From Tunturiibacter gelidiferens (lineage in GTDB: Bacteria > Acidobacteriota > Terriglobia > Terriglobales > Acidobacteriaceae): a stretch of DNA of 64,000 bases. Numbering within the stretch: position 1 is the stretch's first letter; the number at the start of each line of letters is the position of its first letter. A program made the translations under genes and the position numbers. The DNA lies in contig NZ_JACHEB010000007.1 in the NCBI RefSeq assembly GCF_014201335.1, forward strand, positions 62,001-126,000. The letters run 5' to 3'. The notes beneath the pieces were generated by a model. The model made no database searches. It saw only the letters and a program-made list of their open reading frames with translations, and was not told the origin of the DNA. Shown piece after piece: positions 43,868 to 52,413 of the stretch.

Positions 43868-45955
43868 CTACTGCACAGCCTTGACGACTTGATTGATGAA
43901 CGTCGTACCATTCGGCGTGCCCAGTCCAGTCACGTTGTCCCATCCAGGGCCTGTGACCAGCGACGAGTCCGTACCGAACGTGAACAGGTCCCAGCGAGTC
44001 GAACTGACGCTGTTGTACAGCGCGCTGACAAACAGCTTCGTGTTTTGCAGCGGCTGCGCCAAATCAGTCTGGCTTTCAAAGATCGGAGCCTTCGGCGGAT
44101 CGATGATAAGGCCGGACACATTCAGCAGCGTATCAACGGGCGACAGATTGACGTCGATGATCGCCTTGTCAGGCAGTTCATACAGGATCGGCGCGGCTTC
44201 TCCGATTGGCCCTCCCCCTGCCGCCTGGTTCGCAATCGCCCAGAGCCCCGAGAACATCGGGCAAGCCAGGCTGGTCCCGCCGAACACCTCAACCGTCACG
44301 TTTGCAGGATTGCCATCAGGGGAAACGACGATCTCGCTGCCGGTCTGCGGGTCTGCGTTCATGGAGATATCGGGCACCTGGCGGAACTTACCCTTCAGGC
44401 TCTTCTGGAACTTCGGCTTCGCATAAACAACGCTTGTGCCGCCTCCGGACCCATCCTGGAAGCCCAGAAACGTCGGGGGAACAAGGGGCGCGTTGGGAGC
44501 TGGAGTGGTCAGGAAGGCAACGTTCAAGCCCCATCCCGTCTGCAGTTTGATGTCATTCTTGGAGTCCAGAAACGTACTGGTGCCGCCAATTCCTGTCGCA
44601 AACGGAGTGTCGGCATTTGCATTGACAGACACCGCGTTGATCCCGAAATCAGCATTATTCGATATCAGTTGATCTCCGTCGTCGCCGCTGGAGACGTTGA
44701 GCGAGATCCCTAACGCAGCGGCAATCTGCGCAATACCGTTCTCGACCACGAGCTCAGCTGGATCCAACTCCTTCAGTGCTATCTCCGAAAGCCCGAAGCT
44801 GTTCGAGATCACGTTGCCATATTGGTTCCCGATCGCAGCCAGATCTCCAAGATCAAGATTGGTCAGCAAGTCGTCGACAGTCAACACCAGGACGATGTTC
44901 GCGTTGGGAGCTATCGCGTGCGCCCACTCTACATCGAGCGTCGTTTCGAACTGCCAGTTACCTGAGATGCACCCGTTGGTCGCGGTGCAGGTTACCGGGC
45001 CAGTCGGAGTCACGATCTGGAAGTTCTGAGGAGTCAGAGCGGGCAATCCGTTAAGTTGAGAAAACAAGTTGGCATCGTGAAGAATGCTGTTCGAGCCAAA
45101 AGCATCCACGATGACGATGGTCTGGCCCGTGCCATCCAGCCCCTTTTTATAAAGCTGCTTCAGACCGTACGCGGTTTGGATCTCATTCGCGTCATAGCCG
45201 CACGGCGGTTTATTGGGCGCGGTATTGGTGATGTCGGCTCCATAGCGATTGCCCGCATAGAACGCCTCCGGGAAACTCCCATCTGTCTTGAAGGTATGCG
45301 ATTCCGGCGGACGAAGACAATCCGCGCTGAAGAAGAGTCCATCCGGGCCAGCAGAGGAGATAGAAACTCCCGCGTAAGGCACACGGGTTTCAGGATTAAC
45401 AGCAGGCTTCGCCATTGACTTATACCGGAGATCGCTCAACCCCTGCACCGTAGCCACCAATGCACTCGCAGCTCCGGTAACCGTGGCTGGAGTCGCGTTG
45501 GTATGGTGCATCACTCCATTCACCATCACCTTGTTGATCTTGGTATTGAACGCCGTTTGCGCGGCCGCGACATTACCTTGCGCCACCACGAAGCGATTGT
45601 TCTTCTCAGTCGAGGTCACCTTCATGTTGTGAGCCGTCAGATAATCGCGAACTGTGCCGGCTTCCTTGTCTGTCGGAGCATACTGCTCATTGAACTGCTT
45701 CAGCGTCAGGAATCGATGGTAGCTCGGAGAGCTCGAGTCATACATCTGCTCGACAGCCGTATCCAATGCTGCCTTGTTATGCGGGTTGAGCCAAACCGTC
45801 ACTGAGATCGGTTTGGATGCGTCTTCCGGCCCTACCACGTTCGCCGTCTGGCCGGCTGGGGCAGCGAATGCCGAACCTGCCGTCAGCGCCATGACACCAA
45901 GCGCTGCGAAGGTAAGGCGAGGAGAGACACGATTACGAAAGGAGTGCTGCGTCAT
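43868..45955 (-). CDS. Secreted S53 (kumamolisin/sedolisin) protease, second of the pair
   Basis: A 695-residue exported protease of the same family. The start at 45955 opens a signal peptide (to about residue 32, LTAGSAFA). The pro-domain includes SSPSYHRFLTLKQFNEQYAPTD. Catalytic residues are in FETTLDVEWAHAIAPNA (Glu, Asp), SSGDDGD and FGGTSLACPMF (Ser). The end GPGWDNVTGLGTPNG is the standard calcium-site segment. Overall sequence differs widely from the downstream S53 protein, so the duplication is old or the promoters were exchanged. It has its own promoter and terminator. The frame extending to 46117 is leader DNA. Confidence 0.94.
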   Translation of the reverse strand: MTQHSFRNRVSPRLTFAALGVMALTAGSAFAAPAGQTANVVGPEDASKPISVTVWLNPHNKAALDTAVEQMYDSSSPSYHRFLTLKQFNEQYAPTDKEAGTVRDYLTAHNMKVTSTEKNNRFVVAQGNVAAAQTAFNTKINKVMVNGVMHHTNATPATVTGAASALVATVQGLSDLRYKSMAKPAVNPETRVPYAGVSISSAGPDGLFFSADCLRPPESHTFKTDGSFPEAFYAGNRYGADITNTAPNKPPCGYDANEIQTAYGLKQLYKKGLDGTGQTIVIVDAFGSNSILHDANLFSQLNGLPALTPQNFQIVTPTGPVTCTATNGCISGNWQFETTLDVEWAHAIAPNANIVLVLTVDDLLTNLDLGDLAAIGNQYGNVISNSFGLSEIALKELDPAELVVENGIAQIAAALGISLNVSSGDDGDQLISNNADFGINAVSVNANADTPFATGIGGTSTFLDSKNDIKLQTGWGLNVAFLTTPAPNAPLVPPTFLGFQDGSGGGTSVVYAKPKFQKSLKGKFRQVPDISMNADPQTGSEIVVSPDGNPANVTVEVFGGTSLACPMFSGLWAIANQAAGGGPIGEAAPILYELPDKAIIDVNLSPVDTLLNVSGLIIDPPKAPIFESQTDLAQPLQNTKLFVSALYNSVSSTRWDLFTFGTDSSLVTGPGWDNVTGLGTPNGTTFINQVVKAVQ

Positions 45956-46074
45956 AGCAATATCCTCGTTAAATTGGTTTGTCTGTCCGAATCGATTGTG
46001 GGAGAAGCACGGGCGTGCAACGAAAACAGGTCTGTGAAGTTTCCTCTTCGGGGGCCCGGAGGATCGGTGGACGA
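45956..46074 (-). promoter_or_regulatory. Conserved leader of the second S53 gene
   Basis: The 128 bases from the -10 box to the ATG align without gaps to the leader of the first S53 gene. The identity is spread in blocks rather than only near the ribosome site. Confidence 0.55.
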
Positions 46075-46104
46075 ATACTACGGTCGCCCTGTCCCTGCGG
46101 TCAA
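46075..46104 (-). promoter_or_regulatory. Promoter of the second S53 gene
   Basis: Minus strand: -35 TTGACC (46099-46104), 18-base spacer, -10 TAGTAT (46075-46080), identical in hexamers and spacing to the promoter at 43696-43725. Conservation continues upstream for about 60 bases, including the plus-strand block AATAAAGTTC. Confidence 0.65.
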
Positions 46105-46170
46105 GCGTCGGAATCAATTTTGCGTGACGTAAAAATAAAGTTCACAAGTGTGTCACATTTTTCAGAGCGG

Positions 46171-46300
46171 AAAAACACGCTGCCAATTCACCACGTCTAC
46201 CACGCAATTCACCACGTTCTCACCAGCAAAAAACCACACTCAAAACGCAGTTTTCCGTAAAACCCCCAGCAAAAACCACGTTTTCTCCCCAAAGAAAAAA
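46171..46300. repeat. CACCACG-type low-complexity repeat
   Basis: AATTCACCACGT occurs at 46185-46196 and 46206-46217, with further ACCACG/ACCACA variants to about 46280. A-runs and C-runs alternate through the region between the S53 promoter and tdk. I recall similar CACCACG-rich stretches in other Terriglobia intergenic DNA (from memory). Confidence 0.5.
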
Positions 46301-46370
46301 TTGCGTACCGGAAATCCACCGAGCCCCCCGTTTAGGATAGCCAGATACCGTGAACGAAGGCCTTCGCACA

Positions 46371-46982
46371 ATGACCCACCCCATCCCAGGCAGAATCGAA
46401 GCCATCGTAGGACCCATGTTCTCCGGCAAATCCGAGGAACTCATTCGCCGCCTGAAGCGCGCCCGCATCGCCCGCCAACGCGTCGCCTGCTACAAGCCCG
46501 ACATCGATCTCCGCTATCACCGCACCTCGATCGCCAGCCACAGCTCGCAAACCCACGAAGCCACCACCGTCACCAACGTTGAGCACTTAAAAGCCACGCT
46601 ATTCCCGCAGTTAGACGACATCGATGTCATTGGCATCGATGAGGCGCAGTTCTTCGACAACGCCATCATCCCGCTCACCGTAGAGCTGGTTCATCTGGGC
46701 AAACGCATCCTCCTCGCCGGCCTCGACACGACCTTCAACGCCGAGCCGTTCGGCCCCATTCCCGCGCTGATGGCCATCGCCGACGAGGTCACCAAACTCT
46801 CAGCCGTCTGCATGGTTTGTGGCGCTCCCGCCATCCACACCCAACGCCTCGGCCAAAGCCAGGAGCTCGTCTTGGTTGGCGCCGCCGGCCTTTACGAAGC
46901 ACGCTGCCGCACCCACTTCGAACCACTGCTCGACGAGCACCACTCCGAGCAGCTTGAACTTCCCGCAATCGTCTCCGCCTAG
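46371..46982 (+). CDS. tdk: Thymidine kinase Tdk
   Basis: Salvage enzyme phosphorylating thymidine. The 203-residue type II kinase starts at 46371 (MTHPIPGRIEAIVGPMFSGKSEEL); a GTG at 46350 is possible but adds no conserved residues. The P-loop is GPMFSGKS, Walker B is IDEAQFF, and zinc cysteines are in CMVCGAP and EARCRTHF. Length is typical. Convergent with the S10 peptidase gene. Confidence 0.95.
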   Translation: MTHPIPGRIEAIVGPMFSGKSEELIRRLKRARIARQRVACYKPDIDLRYHRTSIASHSSQTHEATTVTNVEHLKATLFPQLDDIDVIGIDEAQFFDNAIIPLTVELVHLGKRILLAGLDTTFNAEPFGPIPALMAIADEVTKLSAVCMVCGAPAIHTQRLGQSQELVLVGAAGLYEARCRTHFEPLLDEHHSEQLELPAIVSA

Positions 46983-47063
46983 CCGAATTGCACGAAACCC
47001 AGCAAAAACGCCAGAGAGAGCGAATCTCGCTGACGTTTTCATTCTAGTTTTACGCAACGAAGA

Positions 47064-48638
47064 TCAGTGCTTCGACACCATCTCCATCACATCCTTGCGC
47101 AGCGCCAACGAACTGGCCGGGCGCGCATAGTACATGTGGCCGCCGGGATACTCGTGCACCTGCACCCGCGTTGGATCGCCCATCGTCGGGATCTGGCTCA
47201 CCGTCAGCACTGACCCCATGAACGGGCAGGATAGATCCGCCCATCCATGCGCAATCACAACACGCAGCTTGGGATCGGTCGCCACCGCCACTCTCAGATC
47301 TGTCGCAGAGGCAGACCCAGCAAAGGCGCCAGCAGGCGAGCTCTGATCCCACAATTTGTTGACCTCGAACGACAACGCGTTATAGCTCGCATCCGTCTTC
47401 CAGCCAACCGTTCGCGTGACGAAGTCCACCATTGCCGTTGTCGTTGGCGCAATAATACTCAACAAAATCGGATCTTGCGTCTCCTGCGTCGGGTTGTACG
47501 GGAACGGGTCATATGCCGTCACATTCGGGTCATATCTGCTGCCCAGCTTACCCGTCTCACGAAACTCCTCACGCAGAAACGCCTGCGTCTCCAGCCGTCC
47601 ACCCGACTGCTTCACGAATGTCGGATCGAGACCCGTCAGCTCTGTCACCTTCTTCACCAGCCGAGGTGTCGCAGCCGGATCGCTGTTGCCCTTCATCAGA
47701 TCCACCGCGTACTCTCCACGCGTGTAGCCGATCACCTCGGCCATATTCTCGTTCGTCAGCTTGCCCTGCCGTTCATAATTTGCTGCGACGATCGACGGCA
47801 GCGTCGTCATCCATGGAATCGGCGAAAGATCCTGAGAACCGGCCTCCGGGGAGAGCGCCGGAGACACTAGCACGAGTCCATTCACTGCGACACCGGTCTG
47901 CGATTGCAGATGAGCAGTCAGCCTCGGTCCGCGATACCCGCCATAACTCTCTCCCACGATGTACTTGCGAGACTGCAGGCGCCCGTTCTTCACCAGCCAG
48001 TCGTAGATGTTCCGCGATAAGTAGGCAATATCCTGGTCCGGGCCATAGAACTGCTTCTTTGACTCCTCCTCCGACACGAGCGAACGCGAAAAACCGGTCC
48101 CGATCGGATCGATGAACACCAGATCCGTGAAGTCGAGCCACGTCCCCGGGTTGTCGGTGAGCGTTGCCGGATCTGACGGGCTCTGTCCCTCCGCACCAAA
48201 AGCTACTCTCTTCGGTCCGATCGCGCCAAGGTTCAGATACACCGAAGCAGCGCCCGGTCCACCGTTGAACGCAAACGTTACGGGCCGATCCTTCCCCTCA
48301 GCCACGTAGGAGGTGTAGACGACTTCGCCGCTCAACGCGCCTTTACTGTCACGTACAGGCAGCGTTCCGACCGTTACGGTGTAGTGAAGCGTCTTGCCCT
48401 CAAACTGCATGCTTTGCTCCACATGAGCGTCTGTCGGTAGCGGTGGCAACGTGAGGGACATCCCCGGCGTGGCGGCAGACTTCGCATCGGAGGCCTTCGC
48501 GTCACTGGGCTTCGCATCTTTCGCATCTGGGGCAGCTTGGGCAACTGCGGATGGAAGAGCTGGAGAGAAACTTGTAAGAAGCAAGAGGAAAAGGAGGAAC
48601 TTCGACTGAAACGCGGACCGTGCTGAAATCATCTCCAA
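47064..48638 (-). CDS. Exported S10 serine carboxypeptidase-like protein
   Basis: A 524-residue protein with a signal peptide (to about residue 34), then a tandem D-A-K-rich low-complexity stretch (about 38-55) before the hydrolase domain. Family S10 marks are FNGGPGAASVYLN (oxyanion region), GESYGG with nucleophile S231, an Asp in HGWADLSCPF and a His in YPGGHMYY. It probably trims C-terminal residues from peptides in the periplasm, alongside the nearby S53 proteases. It is divergent from the superoxide dismutase gene, and convergent with tdk. Confidence 0.9.
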   Translation of the reverse strand: MEMISARSAFQSKFLLFLLLLTSFSPALPSAVAQAAPDAKDAKPSDAKASDAKSAATPGMSLTLPPLPTDAHVEQSMQFEGKTLHYTVTVGTLPVRDSKGALSGEVVYTSYVAEGKDRPVTFAFNGGPGAASVYLNLGAIGPKRVAFGAEGQSPSDPATLTDNPGTWLDFTDLVFIDPIGTGFSRSLVSEEESKKQFYGPDQDIAYLSRNIYDWLVKNGRLQSRKYIVGESYGGYRGPRLTAHLQSQTGVAVNGLVLVSPALSPEAGSQDLSPIPWMTTLPSIVAANYERQGKLTNENMAEVIGYTRGEYAVDLMKGNSDPAATPRLVKKVTELTGLDPTFVKQSGGRLETQAFLREEFRETGKLGSRYDPNVTAYDPFPYNPTQETQDPILLSIIAPTTTAMVDFVTRTVGWKTDASYNALSFEVNKLWDQSSPAGAFAGSASATDLRVAVATDPKLRVVIAHGWADLSCPFMGSVLTVSQIPTMGDPTRVQVHEYPGGHMYYARPASSLALRKDVMEMVSKH

Positions 48639-48724
48639 ATTTTACATAGATGTTGCGAAGCGTCACGCAACCTAAACAAATACTTCGGTATTCTCAACAT
48701 GTAGTCGATCTGGAGAATATGCCA

Positions 48725-49255
48725 ATGCGCAAGATGCTCACCGCCGCTATGACCCTCAGCCTTGTTGTCGTTCCCGCCTTCGCTAAGCCGAAGAACGCCG
48801 TCGTCGTTCCCATCAAGACCGGCACTGGCGAGGACGCAGGCACCGCAACCATCACTCCTTCCAAGAAGGGTGTCCATATCAAGCTGGATCTTAAGAACCT
48901 CCCTGTCGGGGAGCACGGTGTCCACATCCACGCCAAGCCGCTCTGCGACGCGCCTGACTTCAAGACCGCCGGTGGCCACTTCAATCCGACCGACAAACAG
49001 CACGGCTTCCAGAACCCGATGGGCCATCATGCGGGCGACCTCCCGACCAATGTCACCATCGGCGAAGGCCATCTCGGCCAGGCCACCTTCAACGCGGACT
49101 ATCTTTCGATGGACCCCACCGCAGCGAACAGCATCCTCGCCAATGGCGGGACCTCGATCGTCATCCACGAAAAGGCGGATGACATGAAAACCGACCCGGC
49201 AGGTAACTCCGGCAACCGGATCGCTTGTGGCGTGATCTCTTCTCCGACCCCCTAA
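48725..49255 (+). CDS. Periplasmic Cu/Zn superoxide dismutase
   Basis: A 176-residue enzyme converting superoxide to peroxide and oxygen. The start at 48725 has TGGAG 9 bases upstream; the ATG at 48719 is too close. A signal peptide (to about residue 19, VVVPAFA) exports it. Copper/zinc ligands are in EHGVHIHAKPLC, GGHFNP, GHHAGDLP and the later IVIHEKADD. The disulfide cysteines are in PLC and RIACGV. It lies 56 bases before the sigma factor gene. Confidence 0.93.
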   Translation: MRKMLTAAMTLSLVVVPAFAKPKNAVVVPIKTGTGEDAGTATITPSKKGVHIKLDLKNLPVGEHGVHIHAKPLCDAPDFKTAGGHFNPTDKQHGFQNPMGHHAGDLPTNVTIGEGHLGQATFNADYLSMDPTAANSILANGGTSIVIHEKADDMKTDPAGNSGNRIACGVISSPTP

Positions 49256-49311
49256 CCTCCGCGCATTCTCTGTCTTTGAACCAACCCGAACGCCTGTGCG
49301 TATAGTCACGC

Positions 49312-50139
49312 ATGGGCGTTTTGCACATGGCGATTCCGACGGCGAGCCTGCACATAGGGCTGAAGTCTGCACCTCGCCGCCTGCCCCGAGTTGCCACGCA
49401 GCACCTTAATCAACCGGCTCCCGGGGTTGTCGAGAGGCTACTGGTCCACCAACAAATCAATCCGGCTCCCGTTCCACGCGGTACACTGCTCCCACCGACA
49501 AAATCACTTGAGGCGAAGTTGGAGCGTACCCCGGAACAGGAAGCCGCGCAGGAAGCAGTTGCCAAGCTGGTGCGCCAGTGCATGGCAGGCGACTCGCAGG
49601 CCTGGCAGCAGTTGGTTGCGTCGCAGCACCGCCGCATCTACGCCATCTGCTATCGCTTCACCGGCTCGGGTACCGACGCCGAGGATCTCACGCAAGAGGT
49701 CTTTCTCAAGCTTTACAAGAACCTTTCCAGCTTTGACACCCAAAAGGGCAGCTTTCAGACCTGGATTACCACGCTGGCCCGCAATCTTCTGGTCGACCAT
49801 TTCCGCCGTACCCGCCTCGAGCGTGCCTCTGACTCTCTGGACGCTACCTTTGAAGGCGAGGAAGATGGCCCCACCATGGGCGACCGGCTTGCTGACCCGC
49901 GGCCATCTCAAGAGCATCATGTCGCGGGTCTGGAGCTCAAGGTTCGTGTTCAGAACGCGCTCAAACAACTCTCCCCCGAGCTTCGCGAAGCTGTTATTCT
50001 GCGCGATCTCGAGGATATGGATTACAAAGAGATATCACAGGTTCTGCGCATACCAGAAGGTACGGTAAAAAGCCGCATCAGTCGCGGTCGCGGGGAACTT
50101 GCAAGGCTTTTGCAACGTATAGAAGGGCAGGTGGTTTAA
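49312..50139 (+). CDS. ECF-type RNA polymerase sigma factor
   Basis: Alternative sigma factor directing transcription of a stress regulon. The recognised part starts near residue 70: region 2 (CYRFTGSGTDAEDLTQEVFLKLYKNL, WITTLARNLLVDHFRR) and region 4 (LRDLEDMDYKEISQVLRIPEGTVKSRISRGR). The frame gives 275 residues from ATG 49312, about 70 more than usual. A possible TTGAAC/TATAGT promoter (49276-49306, 19-base spacing) would place the transcription start at the ATG itself, so the real start may be 49327 or further in. One base separates its stop from the anti-sigma gene. Confidence 0.92.
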   Translation: MGVLHMAIPTASLHIGLKSAPRRLPRVATQHLNQPAPGVVERLLVHQQINPAPVPRGTLLPPTKSLEAKLERTPEQEAAQEAVAKLVRQCMAGDSQAWQQLVASQHRRIYAICYRFTGSGTDAEDLTQEVFLKLYKNLSSFDTQKGSFQTWITTLARNLLVDHFRRTRLERASDSLDATFEGEEDGPTMGDRLADPRPSQEHHVAGLELKVRVQNALKQLSPELREAVILRDLEDMDYKEISQVLRIPEGTVKSRISRGRGELARLLQRIEGQVV

Positions 50140-50140
50140 A

Positions 50141-51148
50141 GTGGCAGACTTCAACAAATTCGGCAGTGGCGGACCCGGTGGACCGGGCGATCCACAGCAC
50201 TGCGCGCAATGCGAAGCAATGCTCGTGGATGCACTCGACGGAACTCTGTCAAAGGCAGATCAGACGACCTTCGACACCCACATGATCGGCTGCCCCAGTT
50301 GTGCATCACTGCTGGCCGACGCACAGCGTGGAGCTGCCTGGCTAGAGATGCTCAAGTCTCCCCGTCCTGAGCCACCCGCCTCGCTTTTTGAGAGCATCCT
50401 GGCTCAGACCAGCGGCAAATCCGCGCTTGGTCCTGTCAAAGAAGATCAGCCTCCCATCATCCTTGGTAGAACTGACTACCTTCGTACACCAGCCCCTGTT
50501 CCTGGCCATTCTTCCCTGCTCCCTCCCTTGGGCGCGCCCCTCGCAACCAATCCTTTCGCCTCTGGCAAGGTTCTTCCCTTCCGTACTCGCGTCACCCATG
50601 GGCTTCGTTCCTTCGGCCAGACCATGCTACAGCCTCGTCTTGCGATGACTGCTGCCATGGCGTTCTTTTCGATTGCTCTCACGATGAATCTCACCGGGGT
50701 TCGCCTCAGTCAGCTTCACGCCAGCGACCTCAAGCCCTCCAGCATCCTGCGCAGTTGCTACGAGGCCAAAGCAAAGGTCGTGCGCTACTCCGACAACCTT
50801 CGGGTCGTCTACGAGCTCGAGTCCCGCGTCCGCGATTTGCAACGCTCCTCGGATGATGAGGGATCGGCTGGAACTAACACACCGCCCACCCGGAACGACC
50901 CCGCCCAGCAGAACCGCAAACCTGCGGGGCAGCAGCCGGATGATCCAAAGGATCAAAAGCCCGGCGAGAAGAACGACCAGAAGCAGAACAGCCCCAAACC
51001 CAACCCTGGCTCCAGCCGTCGCGAAACTCCCGGCGGAAATGTCCAGCTCGTAGCGTCTGTTCGTACCCGGGCCCCTCTCCCCTTCCAGTCCCAGAATTTC
51101 GTTGTTTTTACTCCCAGTGTCATTAAGTCGGAAGGGGGATTGGTATGA
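50141..51148 (+). CDS. Anti-sigma factor with zf-HC2 zinc finger
   Basis: A 335-residue membrane protein that should hold the preceding ECF sigma factor inactive. It starts at GTG 50141. The anti-sigma zinc domain shows CAQCEAML, then H-x3-C-x2-C (THMIGCPSC). A single hydrophobic helix lies near residues 165-185 (MTAAMAFFSIALTMNLTG). The rest, about 150 residues, is outside the cytoplasm and is proline, asparagine and lysine-rich (disordered). Such a long extracytoplasmic tail suits signal-driven proteolysis. Its stop overlaps the next gene (ATGA). Confidence 0.88.
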   Translation: MADFNKFGSGGPGGPGDPQHCAQCEAMLVDALDGTLSKADQTTFDTHMIGCPSCASLLADAQRGAAWLEMLKSPRPEPPASLFESILAQTSGKSALGPVKEDQPPIILGRTDYLRTPAPVPGHSSLLPPLGAPLATNPFASGKVLPFRTRVTHGLRSFGQTMLQPRLAMTAAMAFFSIALTMNLTGVRLSQLHASDLKPSSILRSCYEAKAKVVRYSDNLRVVYELESRVRDLQRSSDDEGSAGTNTPPTRNDPAQQNRKPAGQQPDDPKDQKPGEKNDQKQNSPKPNPGSSRRETPGGNVQLVASVRTRAPLPFQSQNFVVFTPSVIKSEGGLV

Positions 51149-52410
51149 ACTGCGCAAACCATCCTGATCGTGAACGTGTTGCTTTTTGCCAGAACTGCGG
51201 CAAGCCACTCTGCCAGGAGTGCACCCGCACTGTCGGCTCTGCTGTCTTCTGCGAACTCTGCCTTGCTGCCAGACTCGCCGGTGCCGGATCTCCCCATCCC
51301 GCTGGCGGAAGCTATACTGCTGGTCCCACAGGCGGCACTTACACCTATAGCGGAAACGAAGCTGGCGTGCACTACTCCGCTAGTGGCGTTATCCCGCCCC
51401 CGACTCCTCCCGGAGCACCCAATCCCGGCTTAGCCGCGCTGTTGGGCTTCATCCCCGGCGTCGGCGCCATGTACAACGGCCAGTACGCCAAGGGTGTTGT
51501 GCACCTGGTAGTTTTCGCGATTCTTGTCAGCCTCGCCGACGAGCACGGCATCTTCGGGCTCTTCATTGCCGGTTGGATGTGCTACCAAGTGATCGAGGCC
51601 TACCACACTGCTAAAGCTCGTCGAGATGGCACTCCTCTCCCGAATCCTTTTGGCCTGAACGATCTTGGCGAGCGTCTTGGCTTCGGGAAGTCCTGGCCTG
51701 GCACCAGCCATTCGGTTCCCCCTGCTCCGTTCGTTCCACGGGACACCGCAACGACCGCCGCCTCAGATTCCGCCGCGAGCAGCTCTTACACCCCGCCTGC
51801 GACAGGTTATCCGCCCCAACAACCCTCCGCTGCCTGGGGATCCCCGTGGGAGAGCTACGCCGCACCACCCGTAGCTCCGATCCCGCCCTACGGCACAGCT
51901 GCCTACCCAGTCGATCCCAATGTGAATCTCCCTCGTAATCGCTTTCCCGCGGGCGCTCTCTGGCTCATCGGCCTGGGCTGCGTCTTTCTGGTCGGAAATG
52001 CTGGCCTCTTTCATCACTTTCCCATCCACCGAATCATCCCCTTCTTCCTCATCGGACTCGGCGTTTGGCTCTTCGTTCACAAGATGACTGGTACAGGCAA
52101 TGGCATAGCGGACGACGGCACGGCAGCATACCAATACCGCTTATTTAGCGCGCTTCGAGGCTCCATATGGGTCATTCTCGTAGGCGTCATGTTCCTGCTC
52201 GATTCCTTCGGCATCCTTTCCTGGTCCCATAGTTGGCCACTCTTTATTATCGTCGCCGGTCTTATGGCAGTCTTTCAGCGGACCAGCTTCAACTCGGCCG
52301 CCGCAGTTGCTTATCCCTACGGAGTCCCGACCGCTCCCCCGGCCGCACCGCCCTCCCCGGCTAGCACGAGCATCGTTCCTTCCAGCCAGCACGACCAGGA
52401 AGGGAGCTAA
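51145..52410 (+). CDS. B-box zinc-finger membrane protein with LiaF-like/DUF5668 TM region
   Basis: A 421-residue protein. Residues 3-39 form a B-box type zinc finger with eight ligands in four pairs: C3/H6, C15/C18, C23/C26, C36/C39. A TM2-like hydrophobic pair (about 96-150, LLGFIPGVGAMYNGQYAKG) follows. Then comes a long proline/serine/tyrosine-rich linker (about 185-265) and at least four more helices (about 270-390) in the LiaF/DUF5668 style, WLIGLGCVFLVGNAG and SIWVILVGVMFLLDSFG. LiaF-type regions occur in cell-envelope stress sensors. No published role is known to me for this domain combination. Three bases separate it from the DUF4097 gene. Confidence 0.8.
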   Translation: MNCANHPDRERVAFCQNCGKPLCQECTRTVGSAVFCELCLAARLAGAGSPHPAGGSYTAGPTGGTYTYSGNEAGVHYSASGVIPPPTPPGAPNPGLAALLGFIPGVGAMYNGQYAKGVVHLVVFAILVSLADEHGIFGLFIAGWMCYQVIEAYHTAKARRDGTPLPNPFGLNDLGERLGFGKSWPGTSHSVPPAPFVPRDTATTAASDSAASSSYTPPATGYPPQQPSAAWGSPWESYAAPPVAPIPPYGTAAYPVDPNVNLPRNRFPAGALWLIGLGCVFLVGNAGLFHHFPIHRIIPFFLIGLGVWLFVHKMTGTGNGIADDGTAAYQYRLFSALRGSIWVILVGVMFLLDSFGILSWSHSWPLFIIVAGLMAVFQRTSFNSAAAVAYPYGVPTAPPAAPPSPASTSIVPSSQHDQEGS

Positions 52411-52413
52411 GCC

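Noticed and set aside
46185..46280. CRISPR-like array
   Set aside because: Repeats are only about 12 bases, two exact copies, no regular spacers and no cas genes.
47001..47042. Terminator after tdk
   Set aside because: Partial AAAACG/CGTTTT pairing with interruptions; too imperfect to call.
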